Below, one piece after another: positions 16,671-26,276 of a DNA stretch of 64,000 nucleotides (its first letter is position 1; every line of letters starts with the position of its first letter). This DNA comes from Flavobacteriales bacterium (GTDB taxonomy: Bacteria > Bacteroidota > Bacteroidia > UBA10329). The DNA is taken from NCBI GenBank assembly GCA_020635535.1, contig JACJZP010000010.1, positions 1 through 64,000 on the forward strand, in the 5' to 3' direction. The notes below the pieces were generated by a model that saw only the letters and a program-made list of their open reading frames with translations, made no database searches and was not told the origin of the DNA. The position numbers and the translations under genes are program-made.

Positions 16671-17580
16671 ATTTGAAACGGTCGAGGAGTTTCCACGCCC
16701 AAAGTTTGGCTCTATCCCAAGTCGTGTTTTCTTTCCAAAGATCCTCTGCTTTTATCGATGAATCCTGACGAAGCAACGCCTTTAAGTACTCGTCAAAGTA
16801 GGGCTTCAATAGCGGGTCGTCTCCATTTACTATGGCACGGTTCGTAAATCCATTGAAATGGATGAAGACGATGGGCCATTTATTGTCAATGAGTACCGAA
16901 CCATCTGGTTGTTCTACCCTTTTGCACACCTCATTATTCCACCCAGCAATGTTGCACCCTTTGTGTTCAAGGACCTTGGTGTTCGGGTGCATAATTGGAA
17001 CAAGGTCTAAATACTTCTGGTCGTCAAACAGTCCTCTAAGAAGGCTCTTTTCGCAGCGGTATAAGCAGCAATCTGCCCACCAATCCATAATATGCTTTGC
17101 ACTTTTGTTCACCGCAATGAACCCAGCATTGTATAAGCCAACTTTAAAGTTGGCTTCCAGCCAGTTTTGGTTCTTCTTGGGATCTCTTGGGTAGTTGTGG
17201 GGCGTTAGAAGAATGTCGTGTTTGTCAAGCTCATCAAAGAGAAAGGACGGGTCATTGAAAAAGAAGGTGTCGTTGTCTAGGTAAATGACCTTTTCGTAGT
17301 CTTCTAACAGGCTAGATATCATCACGGGTTTAAGGCTCCAGCGAAGATGATTCAAATGTCCTTGGTGGTTTTCGAAAACTTGAGCTGCTCGCGCACTGGT
17401 GTTTAAGGTCTCAATTCCAATAATTTGAACGCGATTTAAAATGTAGCCCTCCGAGTCAACGCACCAGCAAATAAAATCGGCATTGCCACAATATTGTGCT
17501 ATCGAATCAAACAACGAAAGGACTTTAAAAAGGTGACTGTGAGTGGAAACGGTGCAGTAGACGGATTTCAAATCAAACAA
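16669..17580 (-). CDS. glycosyltransferase, GT8-like fold with DND motif
   Basis: A 303-residue cytoplasmic glycosyltransferase-like protein. A GT-A nucleotide-sugar binding core is suggested by KVIYLDNDTFFFND, with the metal-binding D102-N-D104. After it come NAGFIAVNKS and a C-terminal VFIHFNGFTNR segment resembling the acceptor side of GT8-type retaining transferases. Donor and acceptor sugars cannot be read. It is the last gene of the minus-strand polysaccharide operon and its stop codon is at the edge of the tRNA terminator. No signal peptide or membrane helix. Confidence 0.75.
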   Translation of the reverse strand: MFDLKSVYCTVSTHSHLFKVLSLFDSIAQYCGNADFICWCVDSEGYILNRVQIIGIETLNTSARAAQVFENHQGHLNHLRWSLKPVMISSLLEDYEKVIYLDNDTFFFNDPSFLFDELDKHDILLTPHNYPRDPKKNQNWLEANFKVGLYNAGFIAVNKSAKHIMDWWADCCLYRCEKSLLRGLFDDQKYLDLVPIMHPNTKVLEHKGCNIAGWNNEVCKRVEQPDGSVLIDNKWPIVFIHFNGFTNRAIVNGDDPLLKPYFDEYLKALLRQDSSIKAEDLWKENTTWDRAKLWAWKLLDRFK

Positions 17581-17590
17581 GAATTAATCA

Positions 17591-18708
17591 TCAATTAGAA
17601 ACAGACGGGTCACTCTGAAGTAGAAGAATGTCTGGGTTTTGCAACAATGAACTAGCAATGACCACTCCCATTACCCTATAACCGTTCGCATTAAATGGCC
17701 ATCGATCGGCCAACTATAAGTAAACGTTGAGTCCGCCCCAATTCGTTTATTCATTTCTACCCAAAGATCAGCGCTTTTGTATCCATGGAACTGCCATTTG
17801 ACCGAAACACTTTCCATGGTACGGTAGTCATATAGACCAGAGGAGCGACCATAGCGAAGTTGTGCCGGAACGGGGTGAGCAACGAAAAAGATTTTAAAAC
17901 CATGCGCTAATGCTAAGTCACGAAACTCTTGACAAACAGCAAGGACATCCTGTTCAAAAGTGTTCAGATACTCCGGGACACTGACCTCTTTGATTAAGAG
18001 GTAATTATACCCGAGCAATTGGGCCATGGCCCGAACAACATGGCTCACTCGATAAAATGGTTCCCACCAGGGTAGTTGGCGGAATAAAACCTGCTCGCCA
18101 CTTTGAAAGCGCTCCATACCACCCCGTAGAATGTAGTCAGAGAGATCACTGGTGTTTAGCGAAACAACAACAAGGTCTGGATTTAGGGTTACAAGTTTAT
18201 CACGAAGCAAAACATAAGAATACCAAATGTCCGATCCTGAAACACCCGCATTAAAGACCTCAACAGAGACACCCATATCGTTTAAGTAGTCCTCTAATAC
18301 ACGGGGCCAAGAAAAGGCGTAATCTGCACCAACCCCTTCAGTAAAGGAGTCTCCTAACGTCAAAATGCGAAAGAGACTATCCTTTGGGCCCAAGAACAAG
18401 TCCTTGCTTTCACGAACCCCCCAGCGATTTATGTTATAGACATATTGAAACTCATTCGTTTCGAATGGGACCGAAGTGTTTTTTGCCCAGATATGAAAAG
18501 AACCTATGGGTCGACTTCCATTGACTGGGGACGAAACCTGATTAACCCAAGACCCAGAGCGCTCCAAATATGTTGAATACCAGCCTAAACAACGCAAAGC
18601 AATTTCACCGAAAATGATAAATGTCAGGAGGGAAACTAAGAACGATTGCAGATAGAGCTTCACTGTCGAGCATTGAAAAGGGTTGGCGTGTAGTGTAATG
18701 CTATCCAA
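17591..18708 (-). CDS. membrane-anchored SGNH/GDSL hydrolase-like protein, frameshifted near the 3' end
   Basis: An N-terminal membrane helix (about 18-38) is followed by an SGNH hydrolase fold. Block I is LTLGDSFTEG (nucleophile S121), block II NAGVSGSD, block III SLNTSDLSD, and DGHL near residue 334 supplies the Asp-His pair. Such proteins add or remove O-acyl groups on surface glycans. The annotated frame stops at 17671 right after DGHL, but adding one base at about 17690-17696 continues as NANGYRVMG... for about 35 residues to a TGA at 17591-17593. This is the usual end of the fold, so a one-base deletion is likely. Part of the polysaccharide operon, overlapping the next upstream gene by 8 bp. 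Confidence 0.8.
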
Positions 18709-19483
18709 ATAGACGGATTTTCCACCAAGGTAGAAATCTTAAAGGCCTGTGCGGAATGCCATAATTTGCTAAAAGTAGCTGATAAACGCTCCCCTCAATA
18801 GCCTCAAACTTATTGATTTCACGGTTTCTCCACTCTTCGTTCATCCAGTGAATAAAAATCCATTCTTTGGGAACGGATTGTGCTTTTCTCAAATAGGGTG
18901 CAACGTCTTCCCACCAATCGTGGTTACCCAAGTCAGGCTGAATGTAAGAGGATAGTCCAAGTTGGGCTAAATGCGTATTTAGGATTTTATTGGGTTTCAA
19001 CCATTCTTTTGTGCTTTCACTGCATTCAGAGAGTGTTTGCTCATACGTCCTTTTCATAAGTTCAGAACCCTTAGGGGTCTTCATTACATTTCCAATCATT
19101 GGCAGAATTGGGTGAGAGCGAAAAAAATATGGCTTCTGGCAGTTAAATGGTTTAAGACAGGTAACATCCATATCCACCCACCAACCACCCACTTGGTATA
19201 ACAGATAGTAGCGGAAAAGATCAGAAAATGGAGAACCAAAGCTACCTTTACCTATACCATAGTTAGGGTCGGCCAATTTTCTTTGAAATACACGGTCTCT
19301 TGTAATAATTTCATTTGCATCCTTGGCAACAACACCTTTCGGTAGGTCCACTTTGAGATCTTCATAAACCCACAGATGAAATTCATGACCCTTGGCGACA
19401 AATGAATTAAGGGTTAAAAGCTCAAGAGAAGAGAGATTCGAACCAATCCACAAACTGTTTATGACTCTGTTTTCTTCCAACAT
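18701..19483 (-). CDS. GT32-like glycosyltransferase with DXD motif (copy 1)
   Basis: A 260-residue glycosyltransferase of the DXD sugar-binding type (GT32/Gb3-synthase-like). It begins with RVINSLWIGSNLS. The core has SDLFRYYLLYQVGGWWVDMDV with the D-M-D metal site, then GNVMKTPKG, and late in the protein FIHWMNEEWR. It shares these blocks with the upstream neighbour (19422-20198), so the pair arose by duplication. The 5' end overlaps that neighbour by 62 bp in another frame. Substrate unknown; a role in adding sugars to the lipid-linked glycan is inferred from the wzm/wzt context. Confidence 0.85.
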   Translation of the reverse strand: MLEENRVINSLWIGSNLSSLELLTLNSFVAKGHEFHLWVYEDLKVDLPKGVVAKDANEIITRDRVFQRKLADPNYGIGKGSFGSPFSDLFRYYLLYQVGGWWVDMDVTCLKPFNCQKPYFFRSHPILPMIGNVMKTPKGSELMKRTYEQTLSECSESTKEWLKPNKILNTHLAQLGLSSYIQPDLGNHDWWEDVAPYLRKAQSVPKEWIFIHWMNEEWRNREINKFEAIEGSVYQLLLANYGIPHRPLRFLPWWKIRLFG

Positions 19484-20198
19484 CAGTGGCGATTATTGAG
19501 TGTTTTGTGAGCAGGTTAGCAAAGGTACTTTTTGCACGGTACTTGAGTTTCCCAGATGAATTAATCCAGTGAACACCCATCCAGTCTATTGGAAGAAGCA
19601 GGGGCAATTCTAGGTAGTTTTTAATATTGATGTGGATATCAAGGTTGAACAACCCGATTCTTCTATAAGTCATTAACCCATCTTTTTCAAGATGGGAGTT
19701 AAGAATTTCTATTGGTAAATGCCAGTTGTGATTATGTTCGGTCACTTGGAATGCGGTCTCCTCGAAGCAACGCAACATCGTAGCACACCCTTTAGGGGTT
19801 TTCATGACATTCCCAACCACTTTGTACTTCCAGTGATTTCTAAAGAAGTATGGAGAATCGATGTCCCATGGTTTAAGACAGGTTACATCCATATCTGTCC
19901 ACCACCCTCCTTCCTCATAAAGTAGCCGATAACGGAAAAGATCCGAAAACCCTGCGTAAGATCCAGCACCCCAATCAATAGCTCCTTTTTCAGGGTATTT
20001 GAAAATGCTAGCACTAGGCAATATTTGGTTAGCATCCTTTATGACTAAGCCTTCCTTGATTCTCGTTTCAATTGCAGCGTACACCCACAAATGGAAGACA
20101 TGGCCATTGTCTATGAACGATTGAATGGTCAACTCCTCAAGGAGCGACAATTTATCACCGATCCAAAGTCCATTGATTATTCGATTCTCGGCCTTCAT
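19422..20198 (-). CDS. GT32-like glycosyltransferase with DXD motif (copy 2)
   Basis: A 258-residue paralogue of the adjacent gene. Shared blocks are RIINGLWIGDKLS, SDLFRYRLLYEEGGWWTDMDVTCLKPW, GNVMKTPKG and VHWINS. It starts by an ATGA overlap with the preceding GT8-like gene. The last 20 residues run 62 bp into copy 1 in a different frame. A shift of one base near 19505 would instead end the protein in a TGATG overlap with copy 1, the usual junction in this operon, so the C-terminus may be misread. Cytoplasmic enzyme of the polysaccharide locus. Confidence 0.83.
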   Translation of the reverse strand: MKAENRIINGLWIGDKLSLLEELTIQSFIDNGHVFHLWVYAAIETRIKEGLVIKDANQILPSASIFKYPEKGAIDWGAGSYAGFSDLFRYRLLYEEGGWWTDMDVTCLKPWDIDSPYFFRNHWKYKVVGNVMKTPKGCATMLRCFEETAFQVTEHNHNWHLPIEILNSHLEKDGLMTYRRIGLFNLDIHINIKNYLELPLLLPIDWMGVHWINSSGKLKYRAKSTFANLLTKHSIIATDVGRKQSHKQFVDWFESLFS

Positions 20199-21637
20199 TG
20201 CAGGTGTTTATCAACATCATTCCAAACGTTCCAATCAGGGTTGCCCCAATTATGATAAATGTGAATGAAAGAGGGTTTAACCAAAGGTGCACCCAGCCGG
20301 GTTCGGAATGCAAGGCGACCTTCATAGGTCATAGTTGGGTGGTTGTAATCGGCAAGAAAGTTGAATTCAATCGGTAGCAGCGGGTGGTTCTGTAGCCCCA
20401 ACTTCCAAACGGACGCAATTAGCGTTCCTTGATCGCGGGTTTTCCAATAAGGGAGGGAAAAAGCTCTCAAGGAAAACTGGTGCCATGTTTCCATAAAGGA
20501 AACCGACTGGTCGTTGAAAACGAATACGCCTCCGTTCCAGTGTTGCCAGTTTTTGACTGAAACGTTTACTTGAAACTGCTTTTCAATTTCCAGAGCCAAG
20601 TGGTCACACTCTTCGCTAAACACAACGTTCCCTTCATCATCAACCCATTGATTGGATTCATTAATGAAGTGATATCCTGTGTCTTTTTCAACCTCAAGCG
20701 TGCGATTAACCACAAAAATTGTGTCATCTGATGTATACCAGCGGTCAGAAGCAATATCATATCGGTATCCATGCTGGTTGAAAAAATCCTCAAAGGATTC
20801 GAAGGGTCGGTTAATCGGCACCCCGGCCAGCGTTTCCCAGGCTTTGGTTTTACGGTTGAAAACAAATCCTTTAGTACGCATGAAGTCATAAAACCGGGAA
20901 CTCTCGTCAATCAAAATTTTTCCATTGCGGTCTTTCCATACCCGGGAAAATAAAGAACGCCTATAGGCAGGAAACACCCTGAACAGATAGTTTTTGATTA
21001 AAGCGACCAATGGGGTTCCTGGTTTCGTGAGATCGAGTAAAACCCCTCTTTTTTCCTTATCAGCTGCGGTTAAGTCTCGGTTGTACCAATGGGCAAGCGC
21101 AGAGTCAAGTTCTATTGCAACGGTACTTTGTCTCCACTTATGTAAAAGGCGCTCAATTATAACTTCATTTTTTTTGTACTTAGACTCATACTTTTCTAAA
21201 GCACTCTGTAACGCTTGAGGCTTTTCGTTACATCTGCAATAAACGGCAGCAGAACTGAACGCATTCAATTTGCAGTGATCCGAACTGAAAATAATGGGAG
21301 ATAGGTAAAAATCAAAAATTTCATTGACTCGGTGATTGAGTGCAATAACATCGCCATCCAGGTAACAGTAAATATTGTCCTTTAATGAAAGAAATTTGTG
21401 CAGCCCTGTTTTCAGGTAAATGCTTGCCTGATGGTTATCAAAGAGAAAAGGCGTTCGTATATCCAAAACATCATCTACTGGATGGTCAATGGGTTGTTCA
21501 TTTCGGAGGCTGTCCGTAACTACAAGGATGCGAAAAGAAGTGAATTTTCGTAACGCACGTAAAGAATAGTTCAATGCCCTAATGTGCTCTTTGTCTCCAC
21601 AAACCACAAAAACGAATGACTTTTTCAAAGCGGACAA
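20195..21637 (-). CDS. GT8-like glycosyltransferase with a repeat-bearing insert
   Basis: A 480-residue protein. The N-terminal 130 residues form a nucleotide-sugar transferase-like core with IYCYLDGDVIAL (D94-G-D96). The C-terminal part has WNGGVFVFND, TRDQGTLIASVW and FIHIYHNWG, as in GT8-like enzymes. Between them is an unusual insert with three short repeats at about 257-267, 290-300 and 321-331, all fitting G-[FY]-x-[FY]-x(6)-W with 31-33 residue spacing. The insert could bind glycan or partner proteins; that is inference. It overlaps GT32-like copy 2 by ATGA and belongs to the minus-strand polysaccharide operon. Confidence 0.75.
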   Translation of the reverse strand: MSALKKSFVFVVCGDKEHIRALNYSLRALRKFTSFRILVVTDSLRNEQPIDHPVDDVLDIRTPFLFDNHQASIYLKTGLHKFLSLKDNIYCYLDGDVIALNHRVNEIFDFYLSPIIFSSDHCKLNAFSSAAVYCRCNEKPQALQSALEKYESKYKKNEVIIERLLHKWRQSTVAIELDSALAHWYNRDLTAADKEKRGVLLDLTKPGTPLVALIKNYLFRVFPAYRRSLFSRVWKDRNGKILIDESSRFYDFMRTKGFVFNRKTKAWETLAGVPINRPFESFEDFFNQHGYRYDIASDRWYTSDDTIFVVNRTLEVEKDTGYHFINESNQWVDDEGNVVFSEECDHLALEIEKQFQVNVSVKNWQHWNGGVFVFNDQSVSFMETWHQFSLRAFSLPYWKTRDQGTLIASVWKLGLQNHPLLPIEFNFLADYNHPTMTYEGRLAFRTRLGAPLVKPSFIHIYHNWGNPDWNVWNDVDKHLQ

Positions 21638-21661
21638 TTAAAAGAGAACAGGTTTTAGGGT

Positions 21662-22645
21662 TTAACGATGAGTTATTCGCCTAGCATATTTCATATACCA
21701 ATTGGCAGTGTTATAGACTCCTTTTTCAACAGGGGTGTTTTGGGTGGTAGCCAATGGGTGTTTAAGTTTGTTATCGCAAGCAAGGATTGTCCTAAAATCA
21801 CTTGCAGGGGTGGGTTGGTAGATTCTTTTGGCAGGTGTGCCTATTAACCGTTCTATAATAACCAGAAGGCCGGCTGTGCCACTACCAACATTGAAAAGCT
21901 TAAGCCTTGGGATCGGAGAATTTTCGTGATGACCTAAGAACATAGAAGTAACCCTTACTGCGTCTTCAATATAAGTAAATTCGCGCACGGGATTTCCTTC
22001 GAGATATAACAAGACTGGCCGTTCATGAAAAATCGCGGCTATAAAAAAGTACGATGCCATATGTGTACGCACCAATGCATAAACCGCAAGCAACCTTAAA
22101 CCAGTAGTCGATAGCCCAAAGAAGTTAGAATACAAATATGCTAGGAGTTCGTCCGCTTTTTTATATGCCACATATACTGATGTGAGAGCGCCAGCCTTGT
22201 CCGTTTCCATGAAAGGTACAGATGCACTTCGGTTGCCATAAACAGAGGGGCTGGAAGCGAATAATACATCATTGACCCTATAGTCTGTAAAGCATCTCAG
22301 AAGCGTATCGAAATCAAGAATATTATTGCTTAAGACCACTTGTGGATGGTTGTTAGACTTTAGAATACCGGCATGGTCCGCGAGGTGGATGACGTGGCTA
22401 AATGTATGCTGTTCAAATAGCGTCATCGTGTCCCTCTAATTGTTGATGTGGATTTTCAGAAAATTAAACGACCCACTCTTCTCAAAATCGTCTAAAGTTT
22501 CCGGTAAGCTTGCCAAGCGGTTGGGCCTCAAACACGAATCATTCAGATTGACTATTCCAACAAGACGCTTTACCTGGGTTAAAAGGAGTTTTGCAAGATT
22601 AATACCGATAAAGCCGGCAACTCTTGTCATAAAGATTTTCCCCAT
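21662..22645 (-). pseudogene. decayed UDP-glucuronate 4-epimerase-like NAD-dependent epimerase
   Basis: One frame of about 327 codons with a single in-frame TAG at 22436-22438, between LKIHINN and RDTMTLF. The fold of extended SDR epimerases is recognisable: VAGFIGINLAKLLL at the start, VIHLADHAG, FASSPSVYG, YVAYK (the Tyr-Lys pair), REFTYIED and a normal C-terminus. Several hallmark residues are lost: the first glycine of TGxxGFIG is Arg (TRVAGFIG), and the usual GPWGRPDMA block has become ALVRTHMA. Stop codon plus motif erosion indicates real decay rather than one sequencing error. A functional ancestor would have supplied UDP-galacturonate for the locus. Confidence 0.8.
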
Positions 22646-22747
22646 TCAGAAACGTTGAATTCTATTGTCTAACCCTAAAATTCCCTTACCAGCGGCTTTC
22701 CAAAATTAGTCCAAGGAATTTAATACCGTTAAAGGAAACCATATCCA

Positions 22748-24523
22748 TTACCCCCCCACCCAGAAGGAAAACCATTTATCCATGATAAGAATTTTCCAAA
22801 GCTTCCAAGTGTAATCTTCTTTTAACAGCTGATTAATATATGAACGATTGACAATACCCGCCTTTACCAACGAGCTGTTTGAAAGCTCTTTGGAGTACCA
22901 TTGGCGGTTCATGTAGTATGAGTCGGGCCCCACAAACCCTTGTTTTTTCCGCTTAAGAACATCTTCGGGCAAAGCCGATTCGATATTCTTGAAGAGCAGG
23001 TATTTAGTTTGCTCGGGTCTCAGGTATTGCTGTTCATCAAGGCTGAAGATTAACTCAAACAACTCGCGACTTAAAAAGGGGACACGAACCTCCAAGGAGT
23101 GAAACATGCTTGCTCGATCGACCTTGGTAAGCACCAACTCTGCCATAAATGTCTTGATATCTAAATACTGAATCGATTTAACAGGTCCGAATGACCGATT
23201 ATAATGTTGTTTGTAGAACCAATGAATATCATCGTTCAAGTATTGGTGAATGTCCGGGGTGAAAAGCCGCCTTAGTTCTGACAGGTTGAATTCACCCATG
23301 GCCATTGCAGACGCATAGTGTTCTACAGCATCGGGAGGAGACAGAACAGCGCGCAACTTATCCGTAAACGGTTTTGGATGACTTTTCTGGTAGAACTCAT
23401 GTTGCCAAGTATAACCACCAAAGAGCTCATCAGCCCCCTCTCCACTGAAAACCGCCTTAACCTTTGAGCGCGCCAACTCGCTCACGGCATATGTTGGAAC
23501 AATCGAAATGTCGGCAATGGGCTCGTCATAAACGGCAGCCATATTGTCGACAAGTGATAGAGATGAGGCGTCCAGTTGCCGTGAAAGGTTCAATACGTTG
23601 AGATGATTGCTCACGGTCCTCGCGTAGTTGTCTTCGCTTCGTTCCCAATCCCTAAAACCGATGGTGAATGTCGTGGGTCTTTTGCCAAAAAGCTTCATGT
23701 AGTAGATTAGGGCGCTACTATCATAGCCGCCACTTAAGAAGGCCCCGATGGGCACGTCTGATCTAAGGTGCCGTTTTACGGAATCAGCCAAAAGGTTACC
23801 CACGGCTGATTGCAAGTCGGGCGAACACAATTTTTTGCTGGTTGCGCTCAAAACCCAATATTCCTGTATCCGATAAGACAGGGTTACCGTTGACATTTCC
23901 AAATAATGCGCGGGAGGTAACTTGTGCATGTTCTTCCAAATGGATTTTGGGCTAGGAACATAGCGGTAGACAAAAAAATCTGCCATTGCAGAGAAGTCAA
24001 CATCCCAAGATTCACCAGATGCTTTCAGGATTGCTCGTGGTTCAGAAGCGAAGAGAAACGAATTTGTACGTTTGGCAAAGTATAATGGTTTAATGCCAAA
24101 CCGGTCACGTGCCAAAAAAACCGTCTGAACCCTCTTATCCAAAATCCCAAGAGCAAACATGCCTTCTGTTCGGTTGAGAAACCCCATCCCCCACTTAAGG
24201 TACGCTGCAATCAATACCTCCGTATCGGTGCTGGTGCAAAATGAGTAATCCGAGCGTAGCTGCTCCCTAAGCTCTCGGTAGTTATAGATTTCGCCATTAA
24301 ATGTTAACACGATGTTCCCATCCGAGGAAGCCATCGGTTGTCTCCCCGAAACAGTAAGATCCAAGAAGGAGAGCCTTCGATGACCAAATGCTACCCTCCC
24401 ACCATTGGAATAATAGGTTCCGTAGTCTTCAGGCCCGCGATGGCTTAGGCTATGCAGGCCCTGTTCAAAACGCTCGGGCTCTACGGGTTCCTGAAGATTA
24501 ACCTGTCCAATGATTCCACACAT
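22748..24523 (-). CDS. asnB: glutamine-hydrolysing asparagine synthase-like amidotransferase
   Basis: A 591-residue class II glutamine amidotransferase fused to an AsnB-type ATP pyrophosphatase domain. Catalytic Cys2 is present (MCGIIG), with SHRGP, FNGEIYN and DRFGIKPLY. The PP-loop is FLSGGYDSSAL (264-270), with Tyr where Leu is usual. Full length and intact. Although named for asparagine synthesis, enzymes of this type in O-antigen loci (for example WbpS of Pseudomonas aeruginosa) amidate uronic acids, which fits the setting. It overlaps the upstream GT2 gene by 26 bp. Whether it makes asparagine or a sugar amide cannot be told from motifs. Confidence 0.88.
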   Translation of the reverse strand: MCGIIGQVNLQEPVEPERFEQGLHSLSHRGPEDYGTYYSNGGRVAFGHRRLSFLDLTVSGRQPMASSDGNIVLTFNGEIYNYRELREQLRSDYSFCTSTDTEVLIAAYLKWGMGFLNRTEGMFALGILDKRVQTVFLARDRFGIKPLYFAKRTNSFLFASEPRAILKASGESWDVDFSAMADFFVYRYVPSPKSIWKNMHKLPPAHYLEMSTVTLSYRIQEYWVLSATSKKLCSPDLQSAVGNLLADSVKRHLRSDVPIGAFLSGGYDSSALIYYMKLFGKRPTTFTIGFRDWERSEDNYARTVSNHLNVLNLSRQLDASSLSLVDNMAAVYDEPIADISIVPTYAVSELARSKVKAVFSGEGADELFGGYTWQHEFYQKSHPKPFTDKLRAVLSPPDAVEHYASAMAMGEFNLSELRRLFTPDIHQYLNDDIHWFYKQHYNRSFGPVKSIQYLDIKTFMAELVLTKVDRASMFHSLEVRVPFLSRELFELIFSLDEQQYLRPEQTKYLLFKNIESALPEDVLKRKKQGFVGPDSYYMNRQWYSKELSNSSLVKAGIVNRSYINQLLKEDYTWKLWKILIMDKWFSFWVGG

Positions 24524-25433
24524 TTGTAAACTTTTCTTTTCCTAAAAGGAAGTAATATTGTATTGAGCCATGAAGTGCTAATAGGAATACTGATAAGAAC
24601 CTTTTTCCGTCCAGTTCGGAAGAGTATTTGTTCAGCAACAGTCGTGCTTCTTTTTCAATACTTCTCCAGACATCGTACTTCGTGTTTCTATAATAATCAT
24701 CTTTAAGCAAACACTTCAAAAAGCGCAGGTGTGATAGATGGAAATCAAGGTTTAGGCTTTTTGAAATGCCCCCATCATGATTGCGGTAGACACTCCAAGA
24801 CCGGTCAACGTAGTGTAGCAGCGAAGACTTAATTGCAATGCACTCCAATTTCCAAAGAATAGAATAGTTATCATCAATCAACGACAGCCCCGGGTCATCA
24901 AAGACTTTTATGCGCAGCACCAGCGAGCTTGAAGGAATAATCAATCTGTTTAAAAGCTGGTTAGGACGAATTGTTTCTGTATACTCATAAATGTGTGAGT
25001 AAAGCAATTTTCCTCTAAATAAATGCTGCTCGGCCAACTGGTCAACGTGCTCGATTTGAGCATCGTGAAAACACCCGTTGTATTCTATGTTTTCATCAAG
25101 AAACCGAATCTGGGTACATAGCTTATCTGCATCGGTCCAAAAATCATCCCCGTCCAAAAAGGCCACGTACCTACCTTGAATGTAGTTTGTCGCTCGCTTC
25201 ACGTTACGCAGCACGCCATTGTTGGTATTACTCGATAGAATGTTAATTGTAAAGGAGGGTGGACAGGTAGTGTTTTGTACGATTTTAATTGTTCGGTCAG
25301 ATGACCCGTCATCTAGGACCAAAACATTGACGAAGAGACCCTCGACTCTTTGTGAAAAAATGCTGGCGAGGGCATCGCGAACATACTTCTCATGATTGTA
25401 TGTAGCCACAACTACCGTTACATCAAAAGCCAT
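24498..25433 (-). CDS. glycosyltransferase family 2
   Basis: A 311-residue GT2 enzyme. The N-terminal GT-A domain is clear: VTVVVATYNHEKYVRDAL, VLVLDDGSSDRT, and AFLDGDDFW as the DXD metal site around residue 95. The C-terminal 150 residues are helical and basic, as is usual for acceptor binding. No membrane helix. It sits between the TauD-like oxygenase and asnB in the polysaccharide operon. Sugar specificity cannot be read. Confidence 0.9.
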   Translation of the reverse strand: MAFDVTVVVATYNHEKYVRDALASIFSQRVEGLFVNVLVLDDGSSDRTIKIVQNTTCPPSFTINILSSNTNNGVLRNVKRATNYIQGRYVAFLDGDDFWTDADKLCTQIRFLDENIEYNGCFHDAQIEHVDQLAEQHLFRGKLLYSHIYEYTETIRPNQLLNRLIIPSSSLVLRIKVFDDPGLSLIDDNYSILWKLECIAIKSSLLHYVDRSWSVYRNHDGGISKSLNLDFHLSHLRFLKCLLKDDYYRNTKYDVWRSIEKEARLLLNKYSSELDGKRFLSVFLLALHGSIQYYFLLGKEKFTNVWNHWTG

Positions 25434-25481
25434 GGGAAGGTCTATGTGGAATACGCATGGTTTGCTGGTGCCATGTTGGTG

Positions 25482-26276
25482 TTAAGTTGAACGGGAGGGG
25501 TTTAAATGACCTCTCAACAATGACAGCTTATCTTCGATTTGTTCAGTAACCAAGGCTCCTTTAAGAAGTTTTCGATATCCCAGAAATGCGCATCGGCCAT
25601 GCAGAACGGCTCTATCATGAAAAAAAACAGCCTCTCCGGGATTTAATCTGATGTAAGACACTAAGTTTCCCAAAACAATCTGCTCTTCTAAGAACGCCTT
25701 AAAATCGGCCGCCATTGATATAACCTCCTCTGAGTTGGAATCCTTAACCCGATAGAAATTCCAATTTATTCTCCATTTTCCTTCCACTTTTGATAGAACA
25801 CAATCAGTATTATTGCTTAATGGATGTTCGCCCCGGCCAAATTGAACGGGAAGGGCAGTTAACTTTTCGAACAGCTTTGGGTGGTGAAACGATAAAATTT
25901 CGACCAACTGGCCGACAGAGATGAAGAAGGTACTACCACCAAGGGTTGCTTGGGCAACGCAAAACAAAACGGAAATGTCAACCTCAATGCTGAAATAACC
26001 GTAATCAGTGTGAAGTGGCTGATAATGGTTGCTGTGTTTATAGGAGTCATATCTTTCTTTTTCCAAAAACTCAATGTTAGTCCAAGTTTTAGCTATTAAT
26101 TCTCCAGTACGGGTATCCTCGTTACTGAGAAACAAATAACCACAGCTTTGAGCCAATGCCCCATAATATTCATTCAGATCAGACATGGGTTCAGCAATAA
26201 CGTGAACCACATCGTGTTGGAGAATTGACCGTTTAAAATCCTCGCCAGGAGCAGGGTTGTGAACTACATGAATCAT
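25482..26276 (-). CDS. TauD/TfdA-family Fe(II)/2-oxoglutarate dioxygenase
   Basis: A 264-residue protein from the ATG at 26276, which overlaps the acyltransferase stop by ATGA; a longer frame starting at 26426 would run through that gene. The 2-His-1-carboxylate triad is visible: PLHTDYGYF (H89, D91) and AVLHGRCAF (H226), with R235 in LGYRKLLKG as the 2-oxoglutarate-binding Arg. It should hydroxylate a small or glycan-linked substrate using O2 and 2-oxoglutarate. It is one of three unrelated oxygenases of this co-substrate class within 3 kb. Confidence 0.85.
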   Translation of the reverse strand: MIHVVHNPAPGEDFKRSILQHDVVHVIAEPMSDLNEYYGALAQSCGYLFLSNEDTRTGELIAKTWTNIEFLEKERYDSYKHSNHYQPLHTDYGYFSIEVDISVLFCVAQATLGGSTFFISVGQLVEILSFHHPKLFEKLTALPVQFGRGEHPLSNNTDCVLSKVEGKWRINWNFYRVKDSNSEEVISMAADFKAFLEEQIVLGNLVSYIRLNPGEAVFFHDRAVLHGRCAFLGYRKLLKGALVTEQIEDKLSLLRGHLNPSRST

